Below are positions 23,812-33,935 of a DNA stretch of 64,000 nucleotides, piece after piece. This stretch comes from Xenopus tropicalis (taxonomy: Eukaryota; Chordata; Amphibia; Anura; Pipidae): the NCBI RefSeq assembly GCF_000004195.4, contig NC_030678.2, positions 32,216,201-32,280,200 on the forward strand. The letters are read 5' to 3'. Both the position numbers and the translations under genes were made by a program. Below the pieces are notes generated by a model. That model searched no databases and had not been told where the DNA came from. It was given only the letters and a program-made list of their open reading frames with translations. Every line of letters begins with the position of its first letter. Within the stretch, counting starts at the first letter, position 1.

Positions 23812-24069
23812 CTAACAGGAGCTTGGTGTTGTGCCAGGAAAGCCTGTAAATACTTCACTACAAATAAAAGCAATCATGATTGGTTCTGAAAAGGTCAGTA
23901 AGAATGACACCGGGGACACATTATCTCGGCACAAACGGGCCAATGATATGTTGCTGCTCATGAAGCTCTCTGAGATAGAATGCACCCAGCTCTGAAGGAC
24001 TGCCTTGAACTCAAATGTCACAGACGCAGGATCGGTATTTGTAAATGTCTGGTTCAAGCACACAAACAT
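23812..24069 (-). other. 85-codon ORF, unrecognised
   Basis: ATG at 24069, TAG at 23814-23812. The peptide (MFVCLNQTFTNTDPASVTFE start, ending GFPGTTPSSC) has a natural-looking composition, but no motif I recognise and no clear splice sites. In-frame stops lie just upstream. It may be a chance ORF or a relic exon. Confidence 0.2.
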
Positions 24070-24884
24070 CTTGTTAAACGATCATAATAATTATTATGCC
24101 AATAATGCCATGGGGCAAGAGAACTTGTAATCAAAGCGTAACAAATACTGATGGAATTTAGTGCATCATAATCTCTAATGTATACTGCATTTTAGAATCA
24201 TGAGAAATATGAAGGGATAATTTGAACCTTTACATTTAGTAGTGTAATATAAGCAAGATGCTGGAATGGGGCAAGACTGCCTATATTGAGAGTAATACTG
24301 TTTCTATAACTTAACTAAAGTCATAGAGGCAGTCCTCAAGCTATGGCACCTTAGGGCAACTTCCATATTTCCCCATAAAAAGAAACACACAATAAAGGCC
24401 ACAACATATCTCACTTATGCAATAGGGTTACCAGTATTCCAGAGACGCCCTCTCTTCTGTGCCAGTATTTGCCATAGGCAGAGCACTTCCCATTCTTTTC
24501 AAAGAAACAGGTGTTAGGAAGCTATTCCCACTGCATTATCATGAAAGCACCAGGCCGCCAAAATACCTCATGTGCAATGGGTGAAAGGGCAAAATGCCCA
24601 CTGTGTATGAATGGGATTGGCATGAAAGTACCACTAGGAAATACATGGCAGGCAAAACCCCAAAGAAAATAATTGTGCTGCTCAGCTGCTCCTACAAAAT
24701 CAGCAAAAGATGGCTTCTGGATTCTGAAATCAAAAGTCAGAATCACCGGTGCAGCAAACAGCATGATACTGCTTTTAATTACAGCTGTATTTACAAATCA
24801 CTACAAAACCATTGAACATTTGTAATGCAGGTATGCTTAAAAATTGGTTAGAATTACGTTTGTGTTCTTCCAAGAAAGCATATT

Positions 24885-25050
24885 TTTATGGAGTCGCTAA
24901 CCTTTAGTATGATATAGAGAGTGCTATTCTGCGACAATTTGCAAATGGTCGTCGTTTTTTATTATTTGTTTTTGAATTATTTAGCTATTTGTGCAGCAGC
25001 CCTCCAGCTTGGAATACCAGCAGCTATCTAGTTGCTAGGCTTATTTAGCG
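24885..25050. mobile_element. T2-type fragment
   Basis: Matches the left half of the family: CTTTAGTATGATATAGAGAGTG, GCGACAATTTGCAAATGG, TTATTATTTG, CAGCAGCTATCTAGTTGCTAGG. The right half is missing. Confidence 0.6.
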
Positions 25051-25099
25051 GCAGCACAAAAATCTATAAAGGGCAATGACGCATGAAAAGTTTATTTAC

Positions 25100-25290
25100 C
25101 CCCCTATTAAACTCCTCTAACAGAGGCAACAAATCTCCTCTGAATGCATTCCTACTGGCGATAATGTAAATCAATGGTAGTAAAACATGTGGCTTCAGCT
25201 TTCCGAAGTCGCCCAAAGTTGCCTCACGAGGCAATATTTACATTATCGCTGAGAGCAGCAGAGCAAATGCTCCGTGGGCCCTCAGCCTTA
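25100..25290. mobile_element. Worn MITE fragment
   Basis: Has AGTTGCCTCACGAGGCAA and an inverted pair GGCGATAATGTAAAT...ATTTACATTATCGC, resembling the GC-rich MITE at 17.2 kb. Confidence 0.5.
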
Positions 25291-26384
25291 GACACATCCC
25301 ACTGCATTAACTCACTACCCAATGCATCTGTGGATATAAATTAGCCCTATAGTGTTTGTATCTTCCTGGTTATCAGAGTAGTTGTGGGAATCCCTGGTAT
25401 AATTAACTACTTCCTACATGTACACCCAAGTGAACAGTTTGGGGAAGGCTGATTATACAGAGCTCATTATTCTCTATTTAAATAAAATGTACCAATTAAA
25501 GGGGAGGCAGAGGGTGGTAATAATAGTAATTTCCACTTTCACTAGCAAAACTGATCTTTAACACCCCTCAGTTACCTTTTTTGGTCCCCTAGGTTTTTGG
25601 CCCCAAAATCTCTTCCTGAAAATGACCTGAAATGTCAGCCTGGTTGCATGTACACCTCTTTTGTCAAAGCTGCACATACTGTATTTCACTGTATTTCACT
25701 GTGGGGAGTGTATTTGGGAGATGCCTGATATCACTCTGAGAGTGGCGAATTTGCAGTAACCATGAGTGGCAGGCACAATGAATGAATACATGTTAAAAGA
25801 CTGCCTTGCTACCCTTGGGTAATGTAAAGTTTATTACATTTTGTGTTTTTATATTAAATCGGAGATATCTTTCACTAAAATTTGCCTTTTCAGAATTGCT
25901 CTTTATGGATCTCTCCTATTTCATATAAAATTATCATCTCTAGCCAACAAGTTAAACTGACTTTCCGGAACATATGGTTCTATTTATTAAAGCCAACAGA
26001 ATATGGGTATCTAGGCAACCACACCGAGCATAGTGGTCCTCCAGTGAAGGGGCTTTGCTCGTCAGGCGACGGCTATGGAAATTGAATATGGAAGTCATTA
26101 TGCTTTTACATTTCTCATGGAAAATTTTGCATATTTAAATAATACTGATAGACATATATATTTTTGCACTTCTATGCCGTAATTGCCTGTATTCTGATGT
26201 TCAATCACAATATAGCTACAGTACATGCAGTCAGATTGGCTTGCTAGGACACCAGGGAATCTCCTGGCTGACCCGACAGTAGGACCATTCCCATTAACTC
26301 TGTTATTCCCACCATACAGATATGCTACTAAAAAAATAGCAAGCATGTTATTTTAAAATCCCCTAAAAGTACTGTACTGCTGCA
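25291..26384. other. Intron, nothing recognised
   Basis: A small direct duplication (GTATTTCACT twice near 25680) is the only structure noticed. Confidence 0.55.
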
Positions 26385-26610
26385 CTTTTACCGACTTCCT
26401 TGTCTAGCATGAAGCTCCACCCCTTTTGCTTTCTGAGCACTCCTCTCTCCGACTATGAAGACCTTAAAGAGGTGCTAACTGGGTATGCTCTCTTCCTCTG
26501 CTGCAGGCTCAGTAAGCACCTCTTTGAGCTCATCATAGTGAAGGCGAGAAGGAGTGCTCAGAAAGCAAAAGGGGGCAGAGCTTCAGGCTAGACAGGGAAG
26601 TAATTTTAGT
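26385..26610. repeat. Long inverted repeat (hairpin), probable MITE
   Basis: Left arm about 26392-26475 and right arm about 26510-26602 pair over some 85 bases with few mismatches (ACTTCCTTGTCTAGCATG against CTAGACAGGGAAGT at the outside). The loop is only about 35 bases. The ORF over it is a by-product. Without a sure target duplication the element type is open. Confidence 0.7.
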
Positions 26611-26857
26611 AGTTTAACTGGCTGTAATAAAGAAACAAAATAAACCTGAATACAGGTAGAAAGGTATGTTCTTCTGGGGGTTGTGCAGACTAATTTTACA
26701 TATGAAAACAAAAACATTTCACGTTCTTTAAATACAGTTTAATATGTTTTACATGCATCTGTACTTTTTTTTAAATAACTTAGTTTTCTGATATTGATTG
26801 CAATGATTGCTAATTCAGTCAAGGTAACACATGGAAATTAAAAATGCCAAACATGGG

Positions 26858-27110
26858 CAGATAAAAGCTGCCAACTTGGCCCGACAGATGGCCTGGCTGA
26901 CCAATATTTAGCCAAAAACCAGGCAGATAGCCATTTAGAAGGTTAGAAAATGTTATCGAGTGAGTACCACATTGGTATGTTAATGTGGTCCTCTTCCAAG
27001 GGTTTCCTCTAGAACCTCATTATTATGTGATCATTGGTCAGAGACCTAGCGACCTAGTTACCTTGATTTTGCCCAACATAACATTTGGCCCATTCTGCTT
27101 TTGTGGAAAC
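26858..27110. mobile_element. Harbinger-like fragment
   Basis: AACATGGGCAGATAAAAGCTGCC, GCCCGACAGATGGC and TTTGCCCAACATAA are decayed interior pieces of the family; ends are lost. Confidence 0.5.
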
Positions 27111-27439
27111 ACAAAACTGAAAAGCAGTCACCTTACTGAAAAGTTAACAGGCTTGTGCAGGTAGAAACAGTGTTAAGTCTGCATGACATCACAACTTGGC
27201 CCTGACTCTCCAATATTTCTCTAGGGCAAATACTGGAGATTTTGATCATTTAAACTGACTCTTCTGGTACCATCTGTTTCCCCCTCGGCAGTTGGCTCAT
27301 TATTCATCAACAAGGTAAGACACGAAAGAAAACAAAGAAACTGCGTTAGTAAATCCAGTGTTTCCATGTGTTATTGCCAACCAGATCTCCCGCTGGAGCT
27401 TAAAATATTATTTAGCAAAAAAGCACCAACCAAATGTAA

Positions 27440-27713
27440 CATTTTGGGACTGCAGCTTGACACCCAGGGAACATAGCCACCAGTCACTGCCTATAAATAA
27501 TTGTTCTTGTTTTAGTTGCAAGCATTTTTGAACCTCAGATTAAGGCTCAGGTAAGTGTTATACAGAGCCTTATAATACATTATACATTTTGGGACTGCAG
27601 CTTGACACCCAGGGAACATGGCCACCAGTCACTGCCTATAAATAATTGTTCTTGTTTTAGTTGCAAGCATTTTTGAAACTCAGATTAAGGCTCAGGTAAG
27701 TGTTATACAGAGC
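27440..27713 (+). repeat. 145-bp tandem duplication (1.9 copies)
   Basis: 27440-27584 is repeated from 27585 to 27713 with only two differences. Each unit contains TTGTTCTTGTTTTAG, 35 bases, then CAG|GTAAGT, that is, an exon-like cassette on the plus strand at 27516-27550 and 27661-27695. No gene is known here on that strand. Confidence 0.85.
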
Positions 27714-28767
27714 TCATTATCCCTATTAGGACCAAAGAGAAATTCACAATGTTGTAAGGCTATCCACCGCCCCTACCTACCTGGGCCATACACTGTTGAC
27801 TTGACACAAGAAAAGGCCCTCTTGCTGATGTCTGATAATGTGACTGACACAAGTCATGGAACAAAACAGTGCTCCACAAGGGGGCACAATACTCTGATGC
27901 CTCTGCTGACTCCTGCTTGTTCAGGAATAAGTTTGCAGAGAAAGCTGCCTTTTTCTGGGCTAACACTCTTTTTGTAAGTATACCACCTAGCTCCTTCTTT
28001 TTTCATCCTTGTCCACGGCCTTGCTTTACCCACTAGCCCTTAGCTACTTTAAATCAAGCAAATTATTATTAAGAAGGTAAATGCAGAGTGTTGGAAGCCT
28101 GAGTTGTTGGACTGGGCCTCCTAGGGCCCAGCAGAGAACTCCGAGAGCCCACTCTCACAACAATTAGTGTCACCTCTAATAAGTGTCATAAAGATCTAAG
28201 GTGGAAATTAGAAAGGGGTAATAAGAATAGTACTTGGCTGAGCCTAATAGGGCCAGGGACCACCAGCAGTTCCTCTGTCATGACAGTCTGGCATATACTT
28301 AAAATATATATCATTCCAAAATTTCTGAACAAGATCTTCCAAGGCCTATGTATTCTCCTTTACTACCACTTTTTCTTTTCTTTTTTTTTTTAGAAAACCA
28401 AATGCTATATGTGCCATTTATTATTTATCCTTCTTCACAGTGAATACCAAGTATTAACATCATAATCTCAAAGGAAGCAGAAGACGATACAGAGAAGACT
28501 CATCACGGCACACAGCGGGGAGATTATCTTCCATCCTGGTATTAATCACTGGCTGCAGGCAGCCTTTCCTTTATAATCCTTAAATCCTTTCACTTTTCCC
28601 TGTAACTGTAATTTAGTTAAAATTCCCTTGTTGTGCATGCTTTTGCCAACTTAATCTCCTAAAATTAAACCAAATCAAATATTAATTTGGGCCCCACAGT
28701 GTATTTAAATGATGGCTCTTTGGCAAGAAAAGGGTAAAAATATAATCAATGATGGATGTCTGTAATA
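27714..28767. other. Intron, nothing recognised
   Basis: Short T-rich and AT-rich stretches only. Confidence 0.55.
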
Positions 28768-29086
28768 CAGGTATGGGATCCCTTATCCGGAAACCTGTTA
28801 TCCAGAAAGCTCCGAATTACGGAAAGCCCATCTCCCATCACCATCAAATCATTCAGAATTTTAAAACTGATTTCCCTTTTCTCTGTAATAATAAAACAGT
28901 ACCTTGTATTTGATCCCAACTAAGATTTAAATAATCCTTATTGGGGGCAAAACCGTCCTATTGAGTTTGAATAATGTTTTATTGATTTTTTAGTAGACTT
29001 AAGGTATTGAGATCCAAATTATGGAAAGACCCCTTATACGTAATGCCCTTGGTCCCGAGCTTTCTAGATAACAGGTCCTATACCTG
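28768..29086 (-). mobile_element. TA-flanked MITE, reversed
   Basis: Starts CAGGTATGGGATCCCTTATCC and ends AGGTCCTATACCTG, flanked by TA. The interior phrases are the reverse complement of those in the 19.6 kb copy. Confidence 0.85.
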
Positions 29087-29166
29087 TACAATTAATTAAA
29101 TCCATGGCAGCAAAAAATACCATCATTAACCAGCAAATAGATAAAAAGTCAAGTGCAAAACTCAAT

Positions 29167-29181
29167 GGGGGGGGGGGGGGG
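29167..29181. repeat. Poly-G run
   Basis: 15 consecutive G bases just right of the TA-flanked MITE. Confidence 0.9.
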
Positions 29182-29337
29182 CTTAGGAGCAGTAGATAGG
29201 ATTTTAGACATAGAAAAGTCCACTTCCTAGCACTGGCACTCACAAACATGCTGCTTGTGTTGAGAAAACATTGGACTAGGAAGTGCTGAGGCTGCTGATA
29301 ATACTGGCAACTCTAAATTGCATTACAGTGGCATTTA

Positions 29338-29640
29338 AGGTGGGCAAACATAGGCCGATAAAAAGCTGCCACCTCAAGCCCTCCAGACAAAGCTGGCAGC
29401 TTATTGGCCTGTGTAGGGCCTTCCTGGTGGCCTGCTAGAGACATACCTGGATAAAAAAAATCGGCAAGACATCAGGCAATAAGATGAGGACTACTTTGTG
29501 TCGATGTGGTCCTCTCCAAATGGTTTTCTGTAGGCTCGCAGTATCATTGCGTAGGGACCAAATGTTGGAACAACCCAGTTTGACACATTGAACCCAATTT
29601 GGCCAAAATTGAAAAAACATTTTTAGGTGTATGGCCAGCT
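29338..29640. mobile_element. Harbinger-like MITE, worn
   Basis: TTA, then AGGTGGGCAAACATAGGCCG at the left and AGGTGTATGGCCAGCT at the right. The right-hand duplication has mutated. Confidence 0.65.
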
Positions 29641-29704
29641 AGACAATCTGATTGAATTAAGTGTTCAAATGGGTATTTTTCAGTAAACTCGTTTACTTTT
29701 AAAA

Positions 29705-29960
29705 TAGGGATAAACCAAATCCACTATTTTAGGATCCGCCCAAAACCCTAAATCCTTTGTGAAAGTTTGCATATGCAAATTAGGAAAAGAAAGGGTTAAA
29801 GACAAGCGAGCATGTGAAAAATTTTCAGTTTCTGTGTTTATGTGACAAAAAGTCACGTGATTTTAAGTATTCGGATTGGCCAGAAGCATGTATTCGGCCA
29901 AATCCAAATCCTGTCAAAAAACGCAGAATCTTGCCTGAATCCCGGATTCGGTGCATCCCT
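29705..29960. mobile_element. hAT-type MITE, GGGATGCACCGAATCC ends
   Basis: TAGGGATAAACCAAATCC at the left and GGATTCGGTGCATCCCT at the right. Flanks TTTTAAAA (29697-29704) and TTTTAATA (29961-29968) are an 8-base duplication with one change. The interior has ATTTGCATATGCAAAT and TGTGACAAAAAGTCACGTGA. It interrupts the coding-like block to its right. Confidence 0.8.
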
Positions 29961-30239
29961 TTTTAATAAACACAATATTTTCAAGGGCTTCTGCAAGGGT
30001 ATTGCAATCAACATACAAAGTATATTCTTTTGCCTGAAAACACTGTGCAGACTTGGAAGCTACTTTTTTGCCGGGAGGAATCAGTCCTGTAACTACTTTT
30101 ATTTCCTTTCTGTCAAACAGCAGAAGCCCTCCATTAATGGCAGGGATTGTAGATATAATCTCAGGATCAGGACCACAGGACACAGCAGGATTAGTTACCC
30201 TTAGGGATGGCTCCTGAACAATTACTGCAGTGCCGTTTG
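29961..30239 (-). pseudogene. Unidentified coding-like block, interrupted by a hAT MITE
   Basis: The minus strand is open for over 90 codons with a protein-like composition (for example VSCGPDPEIISTIPAINGG, then DRKEIKVVTGLIPPGKK and YTLYVDCNTLAEALENIVF). A good acceptor precedes it (TTCCATTTCGATCTGTTTACTAG at 30240). The left edge is the hAT MITE at 29705-29960. Before that insertion the strand read ATTAAAA|GTAAAC, a plausible donor. It could be an exon of an unrecognised gene or old retroelement, or a relic. Family unknown. Confidence 0.4.
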
Positions 30240-30841
30240 CTAGTAAACAGATCGAAATGGAACGTAGAACTACAGCGCCATCACAATAGTACTTTTATGC
30301 CGGCACATAGATTGTACAATGGGAGGTTTTGCTATGGTGAACACATGCACTGAACTTATAAACAATAAAAATATATTCAATTTGATTCTTTGAAGGGCAA
30401 AGATACATTGGGCTATATTGAATATTTTGTCCACAACTATTTTGTTGCAGTGCTTCCCTGCCTTCAGTAGAGTGGTTTCTAAAACAGATTCTGCCTAGAT
30501 TGTGCCACTGTTTGGCCCTTTAGTCCCATAACTAGTATTCTCATATAGTTTCCTACAGATTATATCAATATGTCGTTAATGAATGCCTACTTAAACTACT
30601 AAATTGATATGAGTTGATATTACATTAGTCTGATACTGCAGCACAGATAGCGCTGGAGCTATATCCATCCCTTTACCCAAACCACTGAGATATTGCACCA
30701 ATAAAAGTAAATTTCTAGGCATTTCTAATCTAGAGATGCTAAACCTCCACATATGCTTCATTTTGGGGGTATGGAGCCATAAATATAGAGCAAGCAATCT
30801 AAGCAAAGTGAGGGGCTACAACACAGTATATACCTACGTAC

Positions 30842-30919
30842 ATTGGTACCATTAAACAGTTCTGTATCTTCATACTGACAGCAGAATACTTCAGTGTCAC
30901 TTTCTTCCACCTGGGGATT
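30842..30919 (-). other. Candidate cassette exon on the ssh2 strand
   Basis: Minus strand: acceptor TTATCTTGCTTGCGTTACAG, then 78 bases open in phase 0 (NPQVEESDTEVFCCQYEDTE and so on to FNGTN), then donor GTACGT. Exon 1 of ssh2 also ends in phase 0, so the block could join it without shifting the frame. I do not recognise the peptide as part of slingshot 2. Chance resemblance is possible. Confidence 0.3.
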
Positions 30920-31280
30920 CTGTAACGCAAGCAAGATAATGTCAGCATTAACTGGGACAAGGGGGTATGGCCTGCGAGCCAAGAAAACCCCGAAAGCAGA
31001 AGCACAGAAGTGTCAGTCACCAGCAGGAGTGAAGCAGAGGAACAGAATAGCAATTAGTTAGTTATCCACCGGCCATGATAGAATGGTTCTTCCCAAAGAC
31101 ATTAGTTGAGAAATAGAGGTGATCTGTTATGGCAACAAACAGACAATAAACAAAGTGTCCAGTAGCCTAGTATATTAGTGGCTAATTTTCAGCTTCAACC
31201 GCTGCAGTCTGTTTCATTCTGAGCTGTTATGCCAAGGGGAATAAACTGTGTAGGCTTACCCACCCCTGGACACTTTAAAG

Positions 31281-31624
31281 CAGGAGTCCCCAAACTTTTT
31301 TTTACCCATGAGTCACATTTATGTGTAAAAAGAGTTGGTGAGTAACACAAGCATAGACAATTTCCCTGGGGTACCAAATAATGGCTATGAGTGGCTAATT
31401 AGTAGCCAATGTGGACTGGCAGAATACAGAAGGCTCTGTTTCGCAGTAAACCTGGTGTTTATTCAACCAAAACAAAGTAAAGCCTCCTGTAAGCTGATAG
31501 TGTGCATAGAGGCTACCTAATAGCCAATCTTAGCCCTTATTTGGCACCTCCATTAACTTTTATGATGCTTGTGTCTTTTTACTTTTGACTGTGGCTCACG
31601 AATAAGAAAGGTTGGGGAACCCTG
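31281..31624 (+). mobile_element. hAT-type MITE, CAGGAGTCCCCAA ends
   Basis: CAGGAGTCCCCAAAC at the left and GGTTGGGGAACCCTG at the right. The interior GCCTCCTGTAAGCTGATAGTG and CCCTTATTTGGCACCTCC is shared with the copies at 52.5 and 60.6 kb. Confidence 0.75.
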
Positions 31625-31785
31625 ATCTAAATAAACATAGCATTTATCAATACTACACATGTACCCAACAAAGGGTAGCAAGGCAAATTTGCTAGCATTG
31701 TTTTGCCACCACACTTTAAACCAAAGCAAAAGACATGGGTTTTACACTTGGTGGATTCTGTTACAATTTATCTATACATGGATGA

Positions 31786-31931
31786 CTTCGGGAAAACCGA
31801 AGCATCATGAATGCCATCCCACTGGCGATTTACATTCTTGCAGGTGGAATGGCACATCAGGGAGATTAGTCGCCCACAATAGTGCAGATTTATCGCAGGC
31901 GACTAATCTCCCCATGTGCCACTGCCCTAAG
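31786..31931. mobile_element. MITE fragment related to the 17.2 kb GC-rich MITE
   Basis: ATGCCATCCCACTGGCGATTTACATTCTTG, GGGAGATTAGTCGCCC and inverted GGCGACTAATCTCCCC, ending TGCCACTGCCC then TAA. Confidence 0.65.
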
Positions 31932-32360
31932 GCTTTATTTTTGGAAGGAGAAATAGAAAGAAGAGAGGAGATGGAATGACATCTCTATGCGTTTAATATA
32001 CCTTTCTTATTTAAATGAGAGTTGAGACAATTTCCTTGGAAGACCCCTTTCCCCAAGGTCCCTCCTCAACTAAATATGACATCAGGAATTCTCTTAATTG
32101 CTTTTGCCACTAATAGTGCAAATTCCCTTGGAAAAGGAGTCCCTGTAAACACCGACTGGGGAGGATTTTCAGGAACTAATTGCTCCCCTGTGCTTTCCTC
32201 ACTCTGATTCCCATAGGTTATTATGAGACCAACTCAGTAACAACAGGAACAGCAGACCCAGCTGCTGCCAAGGGTGCAGAAGGGAAGAAAACCTAATACA
32301 GGCCTGAAGCAATTTAGAATCTCCAAGATTTAGGGGATGCAGGGTACTGTAATTTCTTGG

Positions 32361-32680
32361 GAAAATATCGATACTATCCATTATACGGAAACCCGTTATC
32401 CAGAAAGTTCAGAATTACGAAAAGGCCATCTCCCATAGACTCCATTTTAAACAAATGATTCTAATTTTTAGAAATTATTTTCTTTTTCTATGTAGTAATA
32501 AAACAGTACCTTGTACTTGATCCCAATAATAATTAATAATTAATCCTTATTGGATTGAAAACAATCCTATTGGGTTTATTTAATGTTTAAATGATTATTT
32601 AGTAAACAAAGCATGGAGATCCAAACTACATGATCCCTTATCCAGGTCCCAAGCATTCTGGATAACAGATCCCATACCTG
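32361..32680 (-). mobile_element. TA-flanked MITE, reversed, decayed left end
   Basis: The right end AACAGATCCCATACCTG with TA is intact, but the left is mutated (CCATTATACGGAAACCCG). The interior has GATCCCAATAATAATTAATAATTAATCC, a small expansion. Confidence 0.75.
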
Positions 32681-32999
32681 TAATCAAATCTTTGGTGTAA
32701 ACTAGACCCTGAACACACCATTTTGGTATTGTGTGTTTCACATACTTGGTGCTGTGCAACAGTGGTGTAAAGTGTAGGACCGGTTCACAGGTTCGATTCA
32801 AGCCATTGTACTTGCTTGTTCTGGGTACGCCAGTTTCCTTCCACATTCCAAAAAACATACATACAACACACAAGGTCAATCGACTCCTGATAGTGTGTGT
32901 GAATGTGATAGGGGACTGTAAGCTCCACTGGGGCAGGGGCTGATGTGAATGATGTGAATGATGTATAAATAGTCAATAATGTGCCCCCTAACTGGAAAA

Positions 33000-33320
33000 T
33001 ATAAAAATATTCTAAGTCTCTGAGGAGTTCCATGACCATGAAAAAACACAAGCTGAATGCCATCGAATGCTGAGGTGACTTCTAATATGTTTATATTTTA
33101 CAACATGGTGTGCGTTATTTATTACGATACACAAGTTTCAGTGAGTCACGTGACAGAAATGACATCACTAAAGCACTAGTTATAACTGCTGATATCACTA
33201 AGCGCCACAAGACACTACAAGGATATTTTATCAGTATATTAATGGCTCGAGTATTAATGTATAATAATATTGCAGTATTAGGTAAATAAAGAAGAATTAC
33301 ATCAAATTGATTTGTCAGTG
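33000..33320. repeat. Interspersed repeat, GAGTTCCATGACCAT family
   Basis: CTCTGAGGAGTTCCATGACCATG, GAGGTGACTTCTAATATG and TTCAGTGAGTCACGTGACAGAAATGACATCACTAA recur in the 52.0-53.0 kb block. Old palindromic family, class unknown. Confidence 0.6.
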
Positions 33321-33555
33321 TCAAAAAACCAATTGGTAGGTAGTTTTGTTAGACCTCAGGAACTGGCACTAATCTCGGTAAACTAGGGACCTGAATCTGC
33401 ATAAATACCCAATGACAGTCATGTACTATGTGTGTATAACAACAGCTGCACAGGTGCGCTATGTGCGGAATCATGCCTCGCATTACTGGATTAATGATTA
33501 ACTAACATTTGAGGCTTGTAAAAGCCGTCAGCAGCTTATTGAATCACACAACTAA

Positions 33556-33935
33556 AGCTGGGCATACAAGTACCACTAAAATCGTATGAAACCAAGTTTC
33601 GTATGATTTTTGGATCGTGTGTGGACTCATTACTCAATTACCATCTTGATCATTTTCATACCATGGCGATCGTCATTTAGACGGTCGTCCAGGTTAGAAA
33701 ATTTAGGTCGGATAACAATAAAATCTGCGCCTGTATTGTGTAACTGGCGATACCCTTGGGGGACCTACAATGGAAGTCACTTTCGCATGGTGTCTGCCAA
33801 CTATTCATGTTCAGAATATCCTCAAATTTGTTATTACTTTCAGTTTGAATGTTTCAGATCGTTGCATTTAAACATACAACCAATATCCAAATGTTCATCG
33901 GAAGAAGACTAAAATCTGAACATGTATGGCCACCT
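33556..33935. mobile_element. Harbinger-like MITE
   Basis: TAA, AGCTGGGCATACAAGTACC ... CATGTATGGCCACCT, TAA. Contains ATCGTATGAAACCAAGTTTCGTATGAT, a decayed version of the palindrome in the 17.4 kb copy. Confidence 0.75.

Noticed and set aside
29842..30204. 120-codon plus-strand ORF
   Set aside because: It is the shadow of the minus-strand coding-like block and runs through the hAT MITE end.
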